Positions 1-9,814 of a DNA stretch of 64,000 nucleotides are shown here, in pieces. This stretch comes from Paenibacillus planticolens (GTDB taxonomy: Bacteria; Bacillota; Bacilli; Paenibacillales; NBRC-103111). A model generated the notes under the pieces. The model saw only the letters and a list, made by a program, of their open reading frames with translations, was not told the origin of the DNA and did no database searches. A program made the translations under genes and the position numbers. Numbering within the stretch: position 1 is the stretch's first letter; each line of letters begins with the position of its first letter. The stretch lies in assembly GCF_013141725.1 (NCBI RefSeq), contig NZ_WHNZ01000015.1:466765-530764 (forward strand), read 5' to 3'.

Positions 1-1166
1 CTGTCCTTTTTGCGGCGCTAAATACAGGGACGACGGTTATCGTAGCCCGTTCCACGGGAGCGGGAAATTCGGACGATGCGAACCGCGCTGCAGGACAGTC
101 GCTTCTCCTCGGCTCCACACTCTCGATCCTAGTCGTTGTACTTGGTACCGCGTACTCGGAATATTTGCTCCGGATGATGGGGGCAAGCGAGGAGGTCGCT
201 CGGTATGGCCTAACCTATGCCAGGTTGATGTTTCTGTCCATCGGTTTTTCCTCAATCTCTTCGGCATTGTCCGCTATTTTGCGAGGTGCGGGAGATACCC
301 GGACACCGATGAAAATTAACGTGCTGGCGGGGAGTCTGTCCATTTCCCTCGGGTTTGTGTTGATTTACGGCCATCTTGGCTTACCGGAAATGGGAGTGAC
401 GGGAGCTGCGATCTCGACCTTAATCATTCAAGCCGGGGCAATGATTACACTCCTAGCGGTCATGTTCAGCGGGAAATTTGCCGTCCGAATCGGTTGGGCG
501 GAAATAAGCCGTTTGGATAAAAGCATGATTTACCGCATGTTGAAAATCGGTATCCCGTCGAGCCTTGAGCAGCTTATTATGCGCCTCGGTATTATGACGT
601 TCGTCAAAATATGCGCAGGACTTGGAACGGTTGCCGTTGCGGCGTCACAAATTGTGACGAGTATTATTGGCATCTCGTTTATGCCTGGCGCTGCTTTCGC
701 CATTGCGGCTTCAACACTGGTCGGTCAAACGCTTGGGGTCAGCAAACCCGATCTCGCTGAGCGGTATGTATGGCAAATTAGGAAGTACGGCATGATCGTA
801 GCCGGCGTAATGGGGGCGGGATTTATCTTATTTGCTCCTTATATTTTTAGGCTTTATACGAGTGACGCTGCCATTATTCGCGAGGGCGCATGGGCTCTTC
901 GGATCGTAGGCTTCATCCAGGTTTCCCAAATCTCGCAGTTCATTCTTGGTGGCGCGCTGCGAGGGGCCGGGGATACGCGGTTTCCTTTATACTCGACTTT
1001 GATTGGTGTCTGGGGCGTGCGGGTTTTACTCAGTTATCTCTTTGTTTACATCTTCTCGTGGGGGATGTTCGGCTTATGGAGTGCCGTGGCCTGCGATCAA
1101 TTTCTGCGGTCAAATTTGATTTATTTCAGGTTTAAACGCATGGTTTGGAAACATGTAAAGGTTTAA
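1..1166 (+). CDS. MATE-family multidrug/solute exporter, 5' truncated by window edge
   Basis: The frame is open from base 3 of the window, so the gene starts upstream; the ATG at 165 is internal. The visible 387 residues carry many hydrophobic segments. They show the repeated MATE signature twice, as an LRGAGDTRTPMK-type loop near base 290 and again as LRGAGDTRFPLY near base 955, one in each six-helix half. MATE proteins exchange Na+ or H+ for drugs or metabolites across the cytoplasmic membrane. The stop lies 23 bases before the alpha-galactosidase start, with AAAGGAG between them, so co-transcription with the glycan locus is likely. The substrate cannot be read from the sequence. Efflux of a sugar or toxic aglycone is only a guess from context. 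Confidence 0.9.
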   Translation, partial: VLFAALNTGTTVIVARSTGAGNSDDANRAAGQSLLLGSTLSILVVVLGTAYSEYLLRMMGASEEVARYGLTYARLMFLSIGFSSISSALSAILRGAGDTRTPMKINVLAGSLSISLGFVLIYGHLGLPEMGVTGAAISTLIIQAGAMITLLAVMFSGKFAVRIGWAEISRLDKSMIYRMLKIGIPSSLEQLIMRLGIMTFVKICAGLGTVAVAASQIVTSIIGISFMPGAAFAIAASTLVGQTLGVSKPDLAERYVWQIRKYGMIVAGVMGAGFILFAPYIFRLYTSDAAIIREGAWALRIVGFIQVSQISQFILGGALRGAGDTRFPLYSTLIGVWGVRVLLSYLFVYIFSWGMFGLWSAVACDQFLRSNLIYFRFKRMVWKHVKV

Positions 1167-1189
1167 TGTAAAGAAAGGAGCTGCGGGAT

Positions 1190-3403
1190 ATGGGAATTAG
1201 TTATGATCCGAAGTCGCAAACTTTCCATCTTCAGGGGAAGTCATCCAGCTATGTCATGCAGTTGGTTAAATCCAAATACCTGGCACACGTTCATTGGGGG
1301 CGGCAAGTACGCGGAAGCAATCTTGGGAGTTTGCTCGCTATTCGGCGCCGTTGCTCATTTTCCCCGTCTACGGATCCGAACGACTTAACGCTGTCGCTTG
1401 ACACGCTGCCGCAGGAATTTCCGGCGTACGGAGGTAGTGATTTTCGCGTGCCGGCTTATCAAGTTCAAATGGATGATGGGACGACAGTCAGCGAGCTTAT
1501 TTATGAGTCTCACCGGATTTACGCGGGTAAACCGCGGTTGGGGGGGCTGCCGGCTACTTATGTGGAAGAGGACAGCGAAGCAGAGAGCCTCGATATTGTT
1601 CTGGCAGATACAGCGATCGGCCTGAAAGCCGTTCTTACCTATACGGTATTCCGAGATCATGATGCGGTTTCCCGGTCCGTTCGTTTCATTAACACCGGAC
1701 ATCGCTCCATGAAGCTGCTTAGAGCCTTAAGCTTCGGCATCGATTTGCCCCATGCCGACTTCGATATGCTGCATTTGTCGGGCGCATGGGCGCGCGAGCG
1801 CCATATCGAAAGACGTCCTATTGCAACAGGCGGGTCTGTCATTGAGAGCCGCCGGGGAAGCAGCAGCCATTCGCTTAATCCGTTTATGGCGCTGCTGTCC
1901 AAGCAGGCGGATGAAGATCAAGGGGAAGTTTATGGCTTCAGTCTTGTGTATAGCGGAAGTTTTGCGGCACAAGCGGAGGTAGATCCTTACGGAACAACCC
2001 GTGTCGTCATGGGGATCAACGCATTCGATTTTTGTTGGCTGTTGGAGGCGGGACAATCTTTCCAATCGCCTGAGGCGGTCCTTGTCTTCTCGGCGGAAGG
2101 TATTGGCGGGATGTCGCGCACCTATCATAAGCTGTACCGCACACGGCTATGCCGTGGGGAGTTTCGGGACCGTCACAGACCGATTCTCATTAACAATTGG
2201 GAAGCGACTTATTTCAACTTTAATGCGGATAAAATCGAAGCGCTTGCCAAGGCCGGAAAGGAGCTCGGTTTAGAGCTTCTAGTTCTGGACGACGGTTGGT
2301 TCGGCAAACGGGACAATGACAAAAGCTCACTCGGAGATTGGTTCGTCGATCGAAACAAACTGCCTATGGGCATGCCGGACTTGGTTAGCCGTGTCAATCG
2401 GCAGGATCTGGCTTTCGGTCTATGGTTTGAACCGGAAATGGTATCTCCTGACAGCGACTTGTATCGGGCTCATCCCGACTGGTGTCTGCACGTGCCAGGC
2501 CGTCGCAGGACGGAAGCGAGGCAGCAGTTGGTGCTTGATTATTCACGTGAGGATGTGAGGGACTACATCGTTACGGTCATGACGGATATTCTTGCAAGCT
2601 GCCCTATCGCCTATGTCAAATGGGATATGAACCGCAATATGACGGAAATCGGCTCCGCGCACCTTCCGCCGGAGCGCCAGCGGGAGACGGCTCACCGCTA
2701 TATGCTTGGTCTCTATGAGGTAATGGAGCGGATAACGTCCGCATTCCCGAACGTGTTGTTCGAAAGCTGCTCCGGTGGAGGCGGACGGTTTGATCCCGGC
2801 ATGCTCTATTACATGCCCCAGACATGGACGAGTGACAATACGGATGCCGTGGAGCGATTGAAAATTCAATACGGCACAAGCATCGTGTATCCGGTCAGCG
2901 CGATGGGAGCGCACGTTTCCGCGATTCCGAATCATCAAGTGCATCGTACGACGCCTCTGGATATGCGGGGACATGCGGCCATGTCGGGCAATTTTGGCTA
3001 TGAGCTGGATTTGACCCTTTTTACAGAGATGGAAAAGGAAGCGGTAAAGCGTCAAGTTGCGCTTTATAAGCAGCTGCGTCCGCTGATTCAATTCGGAGAC
3101 TTTTACCGGTTGAGCAGTCCTTTTCAAGGTGTTGACGCCGCTTGGATGTTTGTGTCAGAAGATCGGAAGGAAGCGCTGGTCGCTTATTTTCAAGTGCTGG
3201 CTGAACCTAATGCCCCGCTTAAGAAGCTGAGACTGAAGGGCTTGGAGGCAGGAGGCAATTATCAATTGTATGATGCAGATGCACCGGACGAGTTGGAAGC
3301 GGCTTGCTTCGGAGGCGACGAGTTAATGCATATAGGACTGAATTTACCGATCTGGAAAGGTGATTTCCGAAGCCGCCTTTACCGTTTGAAAATGGAGGAG
3401 TAG
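1190..3403 (+). CDS. GH36 alpha-galactosidase
   Basis: At 737 residues this is the usual size for the large bacterial GH36 alpha-galactosidases (AgaA/RafA type), which release terminal alpha-linked galactose from oligosaccharides by a retaining mechanism. An N-terminal beta-sandwich (about 1-330) precedes the (beta/alpha)8 barrel. The barrel shows LVLDDGWFG, then YVKWDMNRNM with nucleophile Asp479, then the SGGGGRFD loop, then TWTSDNTDA with acid/base Asp549. These positions agree closely with characterised family members. No signal peptide is present, so the enzyme acts in the cytoplasm on imported sugars. The ATG at 1190 follows AAAGGAGCTGCGGGAT. Two bases separate its stop from the cupin gene, indicating one operon. 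Confidence 0.95.
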   Translation: MGISYDPKSQTFHLQGKSSSYVMQLVKSKYLAHVHWGRQVRGSNLGSLLAIRRRCSFSPSTDPNDLTLSLDTLPQEFPAYGGSDFRVPAYQVQMDDGTTVSELIYESHRIYAGKPRLGGLPATYVEEDSEAESLDIVLADTAIGLKAVLTYTVFRDHDAVSRSVRFINTGHRSMKLLRALSFGIDLPHADFDMLHLSGAWARERHIERRPIATGGSVIESRRGSSSHSLNPFMALLSKQADEDQGEVYGFSLVYSGSFAAQAEVDPYGTTRVVMGINAFDFCWLLEAGQSFQSPEAVLVFSAEGIGGMSRTYHKLYRTRLCRGEFRDRHRPILINNWEATYFNFNADKIEALAKAGKELGLELLVLDDGWFGKRDNDKSSLGDWFVDRNKLPMGMPDLVSRVNRQDLAFGLWFEPEMVSPDSDLYRAHPDWCLHVPGRRRTEARQQLVLDYSREDVRDYIVTVMTDILASCPIAYVKWDMNRNMTEIGSAHLPPERQRETAHRYMLGLYEVMERITSAFPNVLFESCSGGGGRFDPGMLYYMPQTWTSDNTDAVERLKIQYGTSIVYPVSAMGAHVSAIPNHQVHRTTPLDMRGHAAMSGNFGYELDLTLFTEMEKEAVKRQVALYKQLRPLIQFGDFYRLSSPFQGVDAAWMFVSEDRKEALVAYFQVLAEPNAPLKKLRLKGLEAGGNYQLYDADAPDELEAACFGGDELMHIGLNLPIWKGDFRSRLYRLKMEE

Positions 3404-3405
3404 CG

Positions 3406-3780
3406 ATGATAAAGCTGCGTTTAAGCGAGCTGCAGGATACTAAGCACGGTCATATTTTGCAGGGTGTATTACCGGGTGATTATTTGTCATCAGGCGGTCT
3501 TTCTTTTGCTAAACGGGGAGAGCGCAGCCACACGAATGACGGACCCCATGGCAGAGACTATCATATCCATGGGGACTGCGAAGCATTCATCATTTTGCAA
3601 GGGACGGGAACGATGGAGATCAATGGGAGCCATACTCCCGTTGCAACCGGGGATATCGTGATTGTCGAGCCGGGAGAGGATCACCATCTGAATTCAAGTG
3701 AGGAGGATCCCATTGTGACGGTGTGGTGCCATGCAAGCTTGAACCGCCATAAGAATCAACAGCAGGAGGAGTCGGTATGA
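3406..3780 (+). CDS. Small cupin-domain protein
   Basis: A 124-residue single-domain cupin. The first motif resembles the HxH...E metal site (YHIHGDCEAF with a following EINGSH), and the second is GDIVIVEPGEDHHLN. Such one-domain cupins bind a divalent metal and act as sugar isomerases, epimerases or ligand sensors; the specific role cannot be read here. It sits between two GH36 genes, two bases after the first, and its TGA overlaps the next ATG (ATGA at 3777-3780). This points to translational coupling and a role in the same sugar pathway. The start at 3406 follows GGAGGAGTAGCG. A mutarotase-like or sugar-binding role is an inference from location. Confidence 0.85.
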   Translation: MIKLRLSELQDTKHGHILQGVLPGDYLSSGGLSFAKRGERSHTNDGPHGRDYHIHGDCEAFIILQGTGTMEINGSHTPVATGDIVIVEPGEDHHLNSSEEDPIVTVWCHASLNRHKNQQQEESV

Positions 3781-5546
3781 ACAAGCAAATAACGACGGAT
3801 ACCCATACGTTTACGTTAACTGGAGAGGATCATCCTTTCACTGTTGCTCTTACCGCGGAAAAACTTCAGGAAGGTCTTGATCTAATTACGCTGCGTTTGG
3901 AAGCTGCCCAGGCATCTATACCTCCTGTTCTCACGCTGCGCTGGTCGCATCCCGCATGCGACATTCAAGCTAGCTGGCATCCTGCGCAAGACCGGAACAA
4001 AAGCTTTAAAGCTGACTGGATGCGCACCTTGCGATCCAACGCAGCTGCTTCGGCCCCTGTGTACGCTTTGTTTAACAGTGTCGGTCGCAATAGACTGACA
4101 TTCGCTTATTCGGATGCGCTGAATACTGTTCATTACTCGGGAGGCATCAGCGAGGAAACAGCTGACTTCCATTGCCGGGTTCAATTGTTTGCAGAAGCGA
4201 CAGCGCCTTTCCAAACTTATGAAGCCCAGCTTCTCGTGGACACGAGAGATATTCCTTATTATGAGGGCTTGCAAGGCGTGCAGGAGTGGTGGAGCGCTAT
4301 GCCAGAATATCGTCCTGCGTTCGTTCCTGATGCAGCCAAGGAACCGATGTACTCGACTTGGTACAGCATGCACCAGAATGTAACGGATGCAGATATCGAA
4401 GGGCAGTGCCTTCTTGCTAAAAAGCTAGGAATGGAGGCTGTCATCGTAGATGACGGCTGGCAGACAGAGGATAACCGCAGAGGATATGCGTATTGCGGCG
4501 ATTGGGAGGCTTATGAGGGGAAATTCCCCGATATGAAAAGGCATGTGGACGCGGTCCATCGTCTGGGCATGAAGTTTATTCTCTGGTACTCGGTGCCTTT
4601 TATCGGCAAAAACAGTGAAGTATGGGATCGTTTTAAAGATAAGATTCTGCGGTTTAATGAAAATCACGGGGCTGCCGTACTCGACCCGAGATACCCGGAT
4701 GTCCGGGAATATATCATTGAGAAATATGAGGAAGCGGTCAAGGAATGGGACTTAGACGGATTTAAGCTTGATTTCATCGATACGTTTTATTCGCCGGAGG
4801 CGCAGCTCCCCTCCACGGTGGAAGGGAAGGATTATGAGTCGGTACCGGCTGCCGTCGACCGTCTCTTAACGGACTCGATCGGCAGGCTGAGGGAATTGAA
4901 GCCCGATATTATGATCGAATTCCGCCAAATGTATGTGGGGCCGGCGATGCGCAAGTACGGCAATATGTTCCGGGCATCGGATTGCCCGAACGACAGTATC
5001 CAGAACCGGGTGCGGACACTCGATATCCGGCTGATCTGCGGGCATACGGCCGCTCACGCGGATATGATCATGTGGCATCCGGAGGAGCCGGTGGAAAGCG
5101 CCGCACTACAGCTGATTAACGGCCTGTTCTCCGTGCCCCAAATATCCGTCCTGCTGGATAAACTACCAGAGGATCATTCGTCGATGCTGGCCTTCTGGCT
5201 TGCTTTTTGGAAAGAGAACAGGGACCTGCTACTGGATGGCGCCTTAGAACCGCTGAACCCGGAGCTGTTATACCCGCTAGTACGTTCCGTTAAAGGGAAC
5301 AAAGGGATCGCTGTCGCTTACCATGAAAAGATTGTGTCCATAGACACGGCTGTGTCTCAGTGGATTATGGTGAACGGCAGAAGACAGGATGGACTTTACC
5401 TGGAGATGTCCTGTGCTGCGGCAGCCAAGATCGTCATTAGATCCTGCACGGGGGAGATCGTGGAGGAGCTGTCTGCACAGCTTACGGCTGGCATACATCA
5501 GCTGGCGATCCCGGCTTCCGGCGTTGCAACCTTAATCTTTTCGTAA
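3777..5546 (+). CDS. GH36-type alpha-galactosidase, second paralogous clade
   Basis: A 589-residue clan GH-D glycosidase. It has an N-terminal beta-rich part, a barrel beginning near VIVDDGWQ (about 222), nucleophile Asp332 in FKLDFIDTF, and candidate acid/base Asp402 in FRASDCPND. It is shorter than the upstream GH36 and has different active-site surroundings, so the two probably cleave different linkages or sugars, such as alpha-galactosyl versus alpha-N-acetylgalactosaminyl or another alpha-linked sugar. No signal peptide is seen, so it is cytoplasmic. It is coupled to the cupin gene by an ATGA overlap. The exact substrate is not determinable from sequence alone. Confidence 0.85.
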   Translation: MNKQITTDTHTFTLTGEDHPFTVALTAEKLQEGLDLITLRLEAAQASIPPVLTLRWSHPACDIQASWHPAQDRNKSFKADWMRTLRSNAAASAPVYALFNSVGRNRLTFAYSDALNTVHYSGGISEETADFHCRVQLFAEATAPFQTYEAQLLVDTRDIPYYEGLQGVQEWWSAMPEYRPAFVPDAAKEPMYSTWYSMHQNVTDADIEGQCLLAKKLGMEAVIVDDGWQTEDNRRGYAYCGDWEAYEGKFPDMKRHVDAVHRLGMKFILWYSVPFIGKNSEVWDRFKDKILRFNENHGAAVLDPRYPDVREYIIEKYEEAVKEWDLDGFKLDFIDTFYSPEAQLPSTVEGKDYESVPAAVDRLLTDSIGRLRELKPDIMIEFRQMYVGPAMRKYGNMFRASDCPNDSIQNRVRTLDIRLICGHTAAHADMIMWHPEEPVESAALQLINGLFSVPQISVLLDKLPEDHSSMLAFWLAFWKENRDLLLDGALEPLNPELLYPLVRSVKGNKGIAVAYHEKIVSIDTAVSQWIMVNGRRQDGLYLEMSCAAAAKIVIRSCTGEIVEELSAQLTAGIHQLAIPASGVATLIFS

Positions 5547-5564
5547 ATCTAGGAGGTACCTTTC

Positions 5565-6557
5565 ATGAACTATTTGGCTGACGAACAACGATATACCCGA
5601 ATGACTTATTCTCGAACAGGAAATAGCGGGCTTAAGCTGCCGCCGATCTCGCTCGGCTTATGGCATAACTTTGGCGGCACAGATACGTTTGAGAACAGCA
5701 GAGCTTTGGCGCGGCACGCGTTTGATTTGGGGATCACGCATTTCGATCTTGCGAATAATTACGGGCCTCCGGCAGGTTCTGCGGAAGAAACTTTTGGCCG
5801 AATCATGAAAAAAGATCTGCTCCCGTACCGCGATGAGCTCATCGTTGCCACGAAGGCAGGCTACTGCATGTGGGACGGTCCTTATGGGGAACGAGGCTCC
5901 CGTAAAAGTATGCTGTCCAGCCTCGATCAAAGCTTGAAGCGGTTAGGCATGGATTATGTCGATATCTATTATTCGCATCGCTTTGATGCCGAAACCCCGC
6001 TCGAAGAAACGATGGGAGCTCTGGATCAAGCTGTACGTCAAGGGAAAGCGCTGTATGTGGGCGTGTCCAACTATAATGCGGAGCAGACGGAGCAGGCTGC
6101 CCGTATTTTGAAAAGCCTCGGAACGCCGTTCGTGATCCATCAAGTCCACTATTCGATGTTCGAAAGACGATTGGAACAAGGGCTGCAGGACGTGCTGGCC
6201 AAAGAGGGCGTTGGTACGATCGCTTATAGTCCATTAGCCAGGGGGCTGCTCACCGACCGTTACCTGGAGAACATTCCAGCGGACTCTCGCGCAGCAGGCG
6301 CCAGCGTGTTTCTGAGACCTGAAGACATTACAGAGGAGAAAATCGCAAAGTCCCGCTTGTTGAATGCGCTGGCGCAGGAACGAGGGCAAAGTCTGGCCCA
6401 AATGGCCTTGGCATGGGTTCTGCGCAACGGACATGTGACCTCATCTTTAATCGGTGCAAGTAAAGTGAAGCAATTAGAGGATAATGTGGCGGCTCTGAAC
6501 CAGCTGCATTTTACAGAAGATGAATTAGCTCTAATCGATCAAATTCTGGCAGGGTAA
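5565..6557 (+). CDS. Aldo/keto reductase of the YghZ (L-glyceraldehyde 3-phosphate reductase) type
   Basis: A 330-residue NADPH-dependent AKR. The N-terminal region matches the YghZ/Gpr signature closely (GLWHNFGGTD, then FDLANNYGPPAGSAEETFGR). The catalytic Asp-Tyr pair lies in that motif, the Lys in STKAG-like VATKAGYCMW, and the His region in DIYYSHRFD. A C-terminal LIGASKVKQLEDN cofactor-binding segment follows. YghZ relatives reduce methylglyoxal and L-glyceraldehyde 3-phosphate; in sugar clusters they also act on sugar-derived aldehydes. AGGAGGTACCTTTC precedes the ATG. The gene is 18 bases after the GH36 gene, in the same operon. It may process an aldehyde or sugar released by the glycosidases. 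Confidence 0.88.
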   Translation: MNYLADEQRYTRMTYSRTGNSGLKLPPISLGLWHNFGGTDTFENSRALARHAFDLGITHFDLANNYGPPAGSAEETFGRIMKKDLLPYRDELIVATKAGYCMWDGPYGERGSRKSMLSSLDQSLKRLGMDYVDIYYSHRFDAETPLEETMGALDQAVRQGKALYVGVSNYNAEQTEQAARILKSLGTPFVIHQVHYSMFERRLEQGLQDVLAKEGVGTIAYSPLARGLLTDRYLENIPADSRAAGASVFLRPEDITEEKIAKSRLLNALAQERGQSLAQMALAWVLRNGHVTSSLIGASKVKQLEDNVAALNQLHFTEDELALIDQILAG

Positions 6558-6600
6558 TCGATCGGGATATCGTTCGTTGTCGCAGAGGGAGGAATCAAGG

Positions 6601-7812
6601 ATGAACAGTGGGATACAACGCAGTAAGGAAGCGTTCGCAGCGCATATTATGCAGCTGCAGGTTTTGGATACACACACCCATCTGGTGGGGGATCGCCTCG
6701 CTGCAAGGGATTTTTGGGAAATCGCTCATTATTTTTGGCTGTTTCGCGAGATGCAGGCAGCGGGCTATCCGTCAAGTGCGATGGAGCTTCCGGAGGATTT
6801 GCGGATCGATGCGTTTCTGGAGGCTTACCATGAGACTAGAAACACCTTGATGAACATAGCGTTCACCCACATTTTCAGAGATCTTTACGGCATTGAGATT
6901 AGCGACAAAGCTTCCGTGTGGGAAGCCATTGCTGCCGTCAAACAGTCCGCTCAAAGGGCCGACTGGGCGCAGGAGGTAGCGGACCGCATGCAAGCGCGCC
7001 GGTTCGTCGTGAATATACCGGAGCATACGGAGTTTCAAGGCATGAGGCAGAATGCCATCCTTATCCCGCGTATTGACGGGAGAATAGGCCCATGGGTCAA
7101 AGAGATCGAATCGTCGAATAACCCGGCTACCGCTTTTGCGCAAACACGTCTGAAATTGGCGCAGTTATTGGACGCGTACCAAGAGGAAGGCATCATAGGC
7201 ATCATGACGACTCTGCCGGGTTATGAAGCTAGCGCCAACCGAAAGGTTGTCATCGGGCAGGGGAGCACCAAAGATGAGATTCTCATGATGCTTCTGCACG
7301 AGATCGGTGCGGCTGCCGAACAGAGAGGGCTGCTCCTTCAATTATTCCTAGGCGTGGAACGCTCCTGGTGCGGAACCGCCACCCCGGTTAACGATCCGGC
7401 CCGTATCTTGAAGCTATCTGCCCTATTCGAAACGTATGCCTGCCCGTTTGAGCTTGTCGTGGCTTCAGAGCTTAATAATCTAGATATCGTACAAGCGGCA
7501 TGGAACTTTCCCAATGTTCATGTAGGTGGCCATTGGTGGTTTAACTTTCGGGCGAGCACGTACCGTGACAGCATGCAGTACAGGTTGGAAGCGCTTCCGG
7601 CCATCAAGAGCTCACTGATTGTGTCTGACGCCCGTTGTATGGAGTGGAGCTACGGTAAAATTGTCGTGATCAAACGATTGGTGAGCGAATTCTTATGGAA
7701 CCAAATCGAGGCGGGGTGGATCGATCAGGATGCGGCTATCCGGATTGCAGAGAATTGGCTGTACCGAAGCGCAGCTAAGCGGTATGGTCTTGAGGAACTC
7801 TTTCGATCGTAA
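6601..7812 (+). CDS. Uronate-isomerase-like amidohydrolase-superfamily protein
   Basis: About 403 residues. The N-terminal VLDTHTHLVGDRLAARDFWE resembles the HxH metal motif and following segment of glucuronate/galacturonate isomerases (UxaC family). The C-terminal part (GGHWWFNF, then IVSDARCMEWSYGK, then IAENWLY) also fits that family, including a conserved SDAR/SDSR-like motif. Members open and isomerise uronates or related sugars in the cytoplasm. The ATG at 6601 is chosen because GGGAGGAATCAAGG lies just before it; the in-frame TTG at 6577 has no comparable site. It is shorter than canonical UxaC (about 470 residues), so the substrate may differ. Confidence 0.75.
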   Translation: MNSGIQRSKEAFAAHIMQLQVLDTHTHLVGDRLAARDFWEIAHYFWLFREMQAAGYPSSAMELPEDLRIDAFLEAYHETRNTLMNIAFTHIFRDLYGIEISDKASVWEAIAAVKQSAQRADWAQEVADRMQARRFVVNIPEHTEFQGMRQNAILIPRIDGRIGPWVKEIESSNNPATAFAQTRLKLAQLLDAYQEEGIIGIMTTLPGYEASANRKVVIGQGSTKDEILMMLLHEIGAAAEQRGLLLQLFLGVERSWCGTATPVNDPARILKLSALFETYACPFELVVASELNNLDIVQAAWNFPNVHVGGHWWFNFRASTYRDSMQYRLEALPAIKSSLIVSDARCMEWSYGKIVVIKRLVSEFLWNQIEAGWIDQDAAIRIAENWLYRSAAKRYGLEELFRS

Positions 7813-7912
7813 AAAAACACAAAGCGCTATAAGTTTCACCATCGCTACCTACTACCAACCCTTGTAAGATAAAAGAGTAGATGAATGCAGCACGCACGAA
7901 GGGGAGGAGAAC

Positions 7913-8869
7913 ATGGCCAGTAAAATTCAGCCATCCGATCGAACGGTTTACGATTTCTCATCGCAGAGTCAGAAATGGGCTTTTATGCGAAAACATTGGC
8001 CGATTTATGTGATTTCATTACCGGGAATTATTTATTTCTTGCTGTTTAAATATATCCCGTTATTCGGTTCTGTCATTGCTTTTCAAAACTACAACATCTT
8101 CAAGGGAATCAAAGGGAGTCCATGGGTCGGTCTGGAAAATTTCCATCGCATGTTTCAGTATACGGAGTTTTTGCAGATTTTGAAAAATACGATTTTGATC
8201 GGCATGTATGATCTTCTGTTCGCCTTTCCGGTTCCTATTATATTGGCCCTTCTGATCAATGAAATACGGGTCATGGCTTACAAACGAATCGTGCAAACGG
8301 TGGTCTATATGCCGCACTTTCTTTCGTGGGTCATTGTCGGCGGGGTTGTCGTCGGCGTGCTGTCGCCTTCCACGGGAATTGTCAATCATCTTCTCGGCTT
8401 ATTCGGCATCGATCCGATTTACTTTTTAGGGGAAAATGAGTATATCCGTACGATTCTCATCTCCTCCGGGGTTTGGAAAGACAGCGGTTGGGGAACGATC
8501 ATCTATTTGGCTGCGATTGCGGGGATTAATCCCGATCTGTATGAAGCAGCTCAAATCGATGGCGCCAGTCGCATCAGGCAAGTGTTTTCCATCACGATTC
8601 CGACGATTTTACCGACCATTGTCATTTTGTTCCTGCTCCATATTGGCAACTTTCTCGACTTTGGCTTCGAACGCGTATTTGTCTTCCTTAATCCGCTTAA
8701 CAACGAAAATGGGGAAATTATCGATACGTTTGTATACCGTGCAGGTCTTGTTGACCGTCAATACAGCTATACAACGGCCATTGGGCTGTTCAAATCGGTT
8801 GTAGGTTTAGCCTTAATTATGATCAGCAATACATTCAGTAAAAAGATGACGGGCGAAGGCTTGTATTGA
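7913..8869 (+). CDS. CUT1 ABC transporter permease, LplB type
   Basis: A 318-residue integral membrane protein with six predicted helices and the cytoplasmic EAA loop (YEAAQIDGASRIRQVFSITIPTI). The start contains KYIPLFGSVIAFQNYN, a hallmark of the LplB/YtcP-type permeases that pair with large peptide-binding-like lipoproteins. It forms a heterodimer with the next gene product. No ATPase gene is present, so a shared MsmK-type ATPase elsewhere must energise it, as usual for CUT1 systems in Firmicutes. GGGGAGGAGAAC precedes the ATG. The 100-base gap upstream has no recognised terminator or clear promoter. Confidence 0.93.
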   Translation: MASKIQPSDRTVYDFSSQSQKWAFMRKHWPIYVISLPGIIYFLLFKYIPLFGSVIAFQNYNIFKGIKGSPWVGLENFHRMFQYTEFLQILKNTILIGMYDLLFAFPVPIILALLINEIRVMAYKRIVQTVVYMPHFLSWVIVGGVVVGVLSPSTGIVNHLLGLFGIDPIYFLGENEYIRTILISSGVWKDSGWGTIIYLAAIAGINPDLYEAAQIDGASRIRQVFSITIPTILPTIVILFLLHIGNFLDFGFERVFVFLNPLNNENGEIIDTFVYRAGLVDRQYSYTTAIGLFKSVVGLALIMISNTFSKKMTGEGLY

Positions 8870-8899
8870 TGTCACGGATACGAAAGGAGGCAAATCGCT

Positions 8900-9769
8900 A
8901 TGATTATGACAAGAGGCCATAAAATTTTCAATTTCTTCAATGTTGTATTGTTAGGGGCTATCGGATTAAGTATGGTGCTCCCCCTTATCCATATTATTGC
9001 GCAATCCTTAAGCAATAACGTTGCGATTAACGCAGGGCATGTATCGTTGTGGCCGGTTGGTTTTACATTGGGAAGCTATAAGCTGATTCTGCAAGATCCG
9101 ACGATTTGGCTAGGGTTTCGGAACAGCGTTATTATTACTGTTTTCGGTACTTTCATTAATTTGTTCATGACAACAACGCTGGCTTATCCGTTATCCAGAC
9201 CTGAATATTTGTTTCGTAAAACGATTCTGATCATGGTGCTGTTTACGCTGATCTTCAGCGCGCCGTTAATTCCGAATTATTTGCTGGTCAAACAGTTAGG
9301 TCTGCTCAATACGCTTTGGGCTTTAATGCTCCCGATGGCGATTAGCGCTTTTAATTTATTTGTCATGCGTTCTTTTTTTCTGAACCTTCCGGTTGAGCTG
9401 CTGGATTCAGGAAGAATGGACGGATGCGGTGAGTTTCGCATTTTGTGGAACATTGTACTGCCGCTTTCCAAACCTGCCATGGCGACCATGGGGATTATGT
9501 ACGCAGTAGGACATTGGAATCGTTATGCCGAAGCTGTATTTTACATCGACCACCGAAACTTGATTCCGCTGCAGGTCAAGTTGCGGGAAATTGTCTTCAC
9601 GGATCAGTTCGGCCAATCGGACTTATCGTCCGAATTAATGCTCTTTCTTTCACCGGAAGGAATTAAGATGGCGGTTATTGTCGTCGCTACGATTCCAATC
9701 CTCCTTATCTATCCGTTCCTGCAAAAACACTTTATTCAAGGCATGATGGTAGGATCAGTCAAGTCTTAA
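8900..9769 (+). CDS. CUT1 ABC transporter permease, LplC/YtcP type
   Basis: A 289-residue partner permease with six predicted helices and an EAA motif around LLDSGRMDGCGEFRILWNIV. Its C-terminal IQGMMVGSVKS tail is typical of the LplC/YtcP branch. It would assemble with the LplB-type protein to translocate oligosaccharides delivered by the following lipoproteins. GAAAGGAGGCAAATCGCT precedes the ATG. Gene order permease-permease-binding protein is standard for these loci. Confidence 0.93.
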   Translation: MIMTRGHKIFNFFNVVLLGAIGLSMVLPLIHIIAQSLSNNVAINAGHVSLWPVGFTLGSYKLILQDPTIWLGFRNSVIITVFGTFINLFMTTTLAYPLSRPEYLFRKTILIMVLFTLIFSAPLIPNYLLVKQLGLLNTLWALMLPMAISAFNLFVMRSFFLNLPVELLDSGRMDGCGEFRILWNIVLPLSKPAMATMGIMYAVGHWNRYAEAVFYIDHRNLIPLQVKLREIVFTDQFGQSDLSSELMLFLSPEGIKMAVIVVATIPILLIYPFLQKHFIQGMMVGSVKS

Positions 9770-9814
9770 CCGTATGGAAACGCGTCTAATTTCGATTAGA
9801 AAGAAGGGATTCCA

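Noticed and set aside
2543..3127. 194-codon minus-strand frame opposite the GH36 gene
   Set aside because: Shadow of a strongly conserved gene; no ribosome site or recognisable domain.
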